Shown here one piece after another: positions 4,338 to 7,508 of a stretch of 7,508 bases of DNA; the first letter of the stretch is position 1, and the number at the start of each line of letters is the position of its first letter. A model generated the notes under the pieces. It was given only the letters and a program-made list of their open reading frames with translations. It had not been told where the DNA came from and did no database searches. Source of the stretch: Candidatus Aphodomonas merdavium (GTDB lineage: Bacteria; Bacillota; Clostridia; Christensenellales; Aristaeellaceae); NCBI GenBank assembly GCA_018715585.1, contig DVLH01000238.1, forward strand, positions 1 through 7,508, read 5' to 3'. Position numbers and translations under genes: made by a program.

Positions 4338-6383
4338 TTAAAGCAACGTCCGGTAATACAGGCCCCGCGTGCGCGGCGCGTCGTCGCGCTCTCCCGCAAG
4401 GAAGGAGCGCGATATGCGCTGGCATTCGCGCGCCGACTCAACGGTGAAGTACAGCGTAATAAACGATACGCCAGCTGTCTGTTCTCCCGCAAGGTTGAGC
4501 GGCACGGAGTTATAGAGCGTGGAGTACCTGCGCGCGTCGCAGCGCACGGGAAAGCGCACGCCTTTGCGGTCGGTCAGCTCTCCGCCGCCGGGGCAGGCGC
4601 CACAGCCGCCCTGTGTTTGCAGGGGACAGCAGCGCATGCGCATCAGCGGCAGGCGGCCATAGGCGATGAGCCCGCGCGGCAGCGTGCCGCGCAGCGCGCC
4701 GATTGCCGCCATGGAAAGCTCAAAGGAGACGGTGGCGTCGGCAAGGCCGAGCGCCTGCGCCTGCAAAAGCGCCAAGGAGTTGAGCAGGTTCAGCCCCGCG
4801 CCGCCATGCGCGCGCAGCCCAAGGCGGCGGATCATCCCAAGGCCGCCCAGGTTTTCGCAAAGCGCCGCTTCCAGCCCCGCGCCGACCAGGGCACGCAGCT
4901 TCGCCTCAACTTTTTCTTCCTCCAGTGGGAAAACCAGCGCAGGCAGCTCGGCGATGATCTGCCTGCCGTGGCGCGCCAGCAGCGCCTCGTCAATTTCCGC
5001 AAGCGGCAGGATGACGTGCTCCGCCAACGCAAACGTGCCATCCCACAGCTGGGCGGCATGCGCAAAGCGCAGGCGGATCGCGGGCGGCTGCGCGCATGCA
5101 AACGGCGGGAGCGCCTGCCGGGGCGCGGGGTGGACGGCATGAGGGAGCGGCGTTTCACGCTGGGCGAGCAGCGCGGCGAGCGCGTCGCGCCGCAGCGCAT
5201 TGAGCGCGGCGCTTGGCAAGACCCATTCGCCGTCGCTGTCGAAGGAGAAATCGCGCAGGAAAAACGGCGTGCCGCCCATCTTTGCCAGGCTTGCGCGCGC
5301 CCGCGCTTCATCGGTGGCCGCTACGGCGGCGGCCTGCGGCGCCCCGCAGCTTGCTTCGGCGCGCGCCTGCCCGTCCGTCGCCGACAGCGACGCGCCGTCC
5401 TGCCGGATTGTCAGTGCCAAATCCACCGGCACGCTCTGGCGTTCGCGGCGGTATAAAGGCGCGAGCGCGGCGCTCGCCTTGCGGGTGGCGGCAACGTCCT
5501 CCTGCGAGCGCACGCCAAACATCGCGAGCGTGCGCTTCCCGGTGAGATAGCCGTCGGTAAAGCCGCCGCGCGAAAAGGCGGCGCGCAGCGTTTCCAGGCT
5601 GTACGCCTCGCCCGCCAGCGCCTGGCGGCATGCCGTTACGGCCGCCGCGACATATTCCGCCCGTTTCATCCGTCCTTCGATTTTCAGCGAGCATACGCCC
5701 GCATCCGCCAGCGCCTGAAGATGTTCAAACGCGCACAGGTCTTTGAGCGAGAGCGCATAGCCCCGCTCTCCCGCGCGAAAGTCCAGCCGGCACGGCTGCG
5801 CGCACAGCCCGCGGTTCCCGCTGCGGCCGCCAAGCATGCTCGAAAGCGCGCATGCTCCGGAGACGGACATGCACAGCGCGCCGTGTACGAACGTTTCCAG
5901 CTCGATGGACGTTTTTTCGCGGATGCGGCGAATTTCGGCAATGGAGAGTTCCCGCGCAAGCACCGCGCGGGAAAAGCCGAGCGCTTCCGCCAGCAAAACG
6001 CCCTGCGCGTTGTGCAGCGCCATCTGCGTGGATGCGTGCAGTTGCAGCTGCGGGCAGATTTCCCGCACGCGCGCGGCGACGGCTAAATCCTGCACGATTA
6101 CCGCGTCGGCGCCGCTGCGCGCAATGGCGCGGATCTCCTCGTCCAGCGCGTCCATTTCCGCGTCCGTGACGAGCGTGTTGAGCGTCACATGCACCCGGAC
6201 GCCGCGCGCATGGCAGAAGGCCACCGTTTCCGGCAGCGTGTCCTCGTCGAAGTTTTCGGCGTTTCTGCGGGCGTTGAACCCTTTGGCGCCCAGATAGACG
6301 GCGTCCGCGCCGCAGCGCACGGCGGCGAGCAGCTGTTCGCTGCCCCCGGCAGGGGCCAGCACTTCCATGCTTTTGTGCTCCAT
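4338..6383 (-). CDS. U32 family protein with DUF3656-like region, RlhA-type (23S rRNA cytidine hydroxylase family)
   Basis: The product has 681 residues. The N-terminal U32 domain (about 5-300) starts EVLAPAGG and has GADAVYLGAKGFNARRNAENF. It carries the U32 signature ETFVHGALC-x4-GxCxLS, then GGRSGNRGLCAQPCR. Cys171, Cys178, Cys194/198 and Cys231 are candidates for the Fe-S cluster found in U32 proteins. A DUF3656-like region follows (about 310-410; GTPFFLRDF, LPSAALNALRRDAL). The C-terminal third has a second Cys group (585, 586, 594, 597, 615; RCCPLQTQGGCGACPGG, DRKGVRFPVRC). Despite the old name 'peptidase U32', characterised members (RlhA, TrhP, UbiU/V) drive hydroxylations. The length and DUF3656 fit RlhA, which makes 5-hydroxycytidine in E. 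coli 23S rRNA (653 residues). The start at 6383 follows GAGGTG (6390-6395) by 6 nt, inside the end of the upstream methyltransferase gene. The exact RNA target here is inferred; no peptidase activity is assumed. Confidence 0.9.
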   Translation of the reverse strand: MEHKSMEVLAPAGGSEQLLAAVRCGADAVYLGAKGFNARRNAENFDEDTLPETVAFCHARGVRVHVTLNTLVTDAEMDALDEEIRAIARSGADAVIVQDLAVAARVREICPQLQLHASTQMALHNAQGVLLAEALGFSRAVLARELSIAEIRRIREKTSIELETFVHGALCMSVSGACALSSMLGGRSGNRGLCAQPCRLDFRAGERGYALSLKDLCAFEHLQALADAGVCSLKIEGRMKRAEYVAAAVTACRQALAGEAYSLETLRAAFSRGGFTDGYLTGKRTLAMFGVRSQEDVAATRKASAALAPLYRRERQSVPVDLALTIRQDGASLSATDGQARAEASCGAPQAAAVAATDEARARASLAKMGGTPFFLRDFSFDSDGEWVLPSAALNALRRDALAALLAQRETPLPHAVHPAPRQALPPFACAQPPAIRLRFAHAAQLWDGTFALAEHVILPLAEIDEALLARHGRQIIAELPALVFPLEEEKVEAKLRALVGAGLEAALCENLGGLGMIRRLGLRAHGGAGLNLLNSLALLQAQALGLADATVSFELSMAAIGALRGTLPRGLIAYGRLPLMRMRCCPLQTQGGCGACPGGGELTDRKGVRFPVRCDARRYSTLYNSVPLNLAGEQTAGVSFITLYFTVESARECQRISRSFLAGERDDAPRTRGLYYRTLL

Positions 6384-6386
6384 GTT

Positions 6387-7508
6387 TTACACCTCGTATG
6401 CCCGGCGCAAGCCCTTGGGCAGATGGTTTTTCATTATGCCGTCGGCGCATTTTGCCCAGCCGAGCGCCATGCCCAGGTAACACACGCGCAGCCAGCCCTT
6501 GGGCGTGCCCTCCGGCGCGGGTAGCGCTTCCCCGCGCAGATATGCCTGCGCGCTTTGTGCGTCCACGCAGGCCGTGCGTGTGCCGCCCGGCACAGGCAAT
6601 GCCAGCGCCAGCGCGTGGCTGGGAAAGAACGTTTTTCCGCGCATTTCTCCCAAGCAGAGCCCCTCCCGTAGCGCTCGAACGCCCGCCAACGGGGGCAGCG
6701 CCTCCGGCCGCGCCCACAGCCAATCGCCGCTGCGCCGAAGCGTTCCCGGCACGTCCGCGGTGCATTCGGGTAGCAGCGATGCAAGCGCAATGCGCGGCTG
6801 CGCTGCTGCGTCCGTCCGCTCTGCCGCGCCTGTGCGCCGCAGCCGCGCCACAAAGTGCCCCTCGCCGCGCAGCCGGTGCGGCCAAAGGCGCAGGCAGCCC
6901 GCCTGGGAAGCGCCCACGCCCGCAAGGGAAAAATCTTCCGCCGAAAAATCGCCGTGCGCTTCCAAAAAACCGCGCACGACGCATTCGTTTTCCGTTTCGT
7001 TAAACGTGCAGGTGGAGTAGACGAGCACGCCGCCGGGGCGCAGCGCCAGGGCGGCGCTTTCAAGCACGGACCGCTGGCGGGCGGCGCAGCCGGCGGGGCT
7101 TTGGGGCGTCCACTCGGCGCGGGCTGCTTCATCGCGGCGGAACATGCCTTCACCCGAGCAGGGGGCGTCCACGAGCACGCGGTCGAACAGCCCGGCAAGG
7201 CGCGGGCAAAGCCGTTGCGGCGTTTCGTTTGTGACGGCGGCGTTGAGGATGCCCATCCTTTCGATGTTTTGCGAGAGGACTTTGGCGCGGGCAGGAACGA
7301 TTTCGTTGCATACGAGCGCTCCCTGCCCGCCGAGCAGCGCGGCGATTTGCGTGCTCTTGCCGCCCGGCGCGGCGCACAGGTCGAGCACGAGCTGGCCGGG
7401 ATGCACGTCAAGCGCCCCGACGGCCGCCATGGCGCTGGGCTCCTGCAAATAGTACGCTCCGGCCGCATGCAGCGCGTGCGCGCCTGCGCGCGAGGCGCCG
7501 CCGATGTA
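6387..7508 (-). CDS. RsmF-like (RsmB/NOP family) 5-methylcytosine rRNA methyltransferase, 5' partial
   Basis: The frame is open to the right edge, where YYLQEPSAM, the family's (F/Y)YxQExS-M element, is already visible, so the N-terminus lies outside the window. SAM-binding motif I is DLCAAPGGKS (from about 7382). Motif IV is DAPCSGEGMFR with a Cys at 7158-7160, and motif VI is YSTCTFNETENE with the catalytic-type Cys at 7008-7010. The SGEGMFR form points to RsmF more than RsmB. After the catalytic domain comes the RsmF-type C-terminal part: GHFVARLRR, GDWLWARPEALP, LREGLCLGEM, and a PUA-like end with LGMALGWAKC and KNHLPKGLRRAYEV. Enzymes of this family transfer methyl from SAM to C5 of cytidines in 16S rRNA. 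A TTG at 7446-7448 is an internal Leu, not a start. The U32 gene begins 3 nt downstream, probably translationally coupled. Confidence 0.92.
   Translation of the reverse strand, partial: YIGGASRAGAHALHAAGAYYLQEPSAMAAVGALDVHPGQLVLDLCAAPGGKSTQIAALLGGQGALVCNEIVPARAKVLSQNIERMGILNAAVTNETPQRLCPRLAGLFDRVLVDAPCSGEGMFRRDEAARAEWTPQSPAGCAARQRSVLESAALALRPGGVLVYSTCTFNETENECVVRGFLEAHGDFSAEDFSLAGVGASQAGCLRLWPHRLRGEGHFVARLRRTGAAERTDAAAQPRIALASLLPECTADVPGTLRRSGDWLWARPEALPPLAGVRALREGLCLGEMRGKTFFPSHALALALPVPGGTRTACVDAQSAQAYLRGEALPAPEGTPKGWLRVCYLGMALGWAKCADGIMKNHLPKGLRRAYEV

Noticed and set aside
4296..5456. Long open frame (386 codons) on the + strand opposite the U32 gene
   Set aside because: Its product is rich in Arg, Ala, Gln and Gly with no recognisable motif, while the opposite strand encodes the full set of U32 motifs. 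It is a shadow caused by GC-rich codon use.
5725..6984. Open frame of 419 codons on the - strand in another frame, spanning the methyltransferase/U32 junction
   Set aside because: Low-complexity Arg/Ala/Gly product, out of frame with two genes whose motifs are intact on both sides of the junction.

Overview
The window looks like part of a chromosome from a GC-rich, spore-forming Clostridia-type Firmicute. The grounds are strong AGGAGG-type ribosome binding sites, a PdaB-like spore polysaccharide deacetylase behind a sigma-E-like promoter, and gene families typical of that class. The assignment is inferred from gene content and cannot be narrowed to a genus. I see no mobile element, tRNA, rRNA or CRISPR array.

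Layout: (i) Positions 1-1453, + strand: the 3' part of a large protein that joins the end of an M28 zinc aminopeptidase domain to a second, HEXXH-type metallopeptidase domain. (ii) Positions 1458-2387, - strand: a second M28 peptidase, ending tail-to-tail with the first (4-nt gap), with two predicted membrane helices inserted between its zinc ligands. It has its own promoter (2416-2444). (iii) Positions 2523-3969, - strand: a two-gene unit, a PdaB-like deacetylase followed 10 nt later by an SSB-like protein with two OB-folds, closed by an intrinsic terminator (2460-2500). A sigma-E-like promoter (3995-4023) sits in front, with an inverted repeat (4005-4039) around its -35 box. (iv) Positions 4040-4258: no gene recognised. 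(v) Positions 4338-7508, - strand: an RNA-modification unit, an RsmF-like m5C rRNA methyltransferase (5' end outside the window) followed 3 nt later by an RlhA-like U32 protein, closed by a clean terminator (4259-4283).

How the genes may work together: the right-hand pair plausibly modifies cytidines of rRNA at carbon 5, by methylation and by hydroxylation. The middle pair couples a probable spore-cortex or envelope enzyme to a DNA-binding protein, possibly under mother-cell control. The left pair are metallopeptidases that share the M28 fold but differ in architecture. The core families are known. The unusual points are the domain fusions and insertions, the pairings, and the promoter architecture at about 4005-4039.
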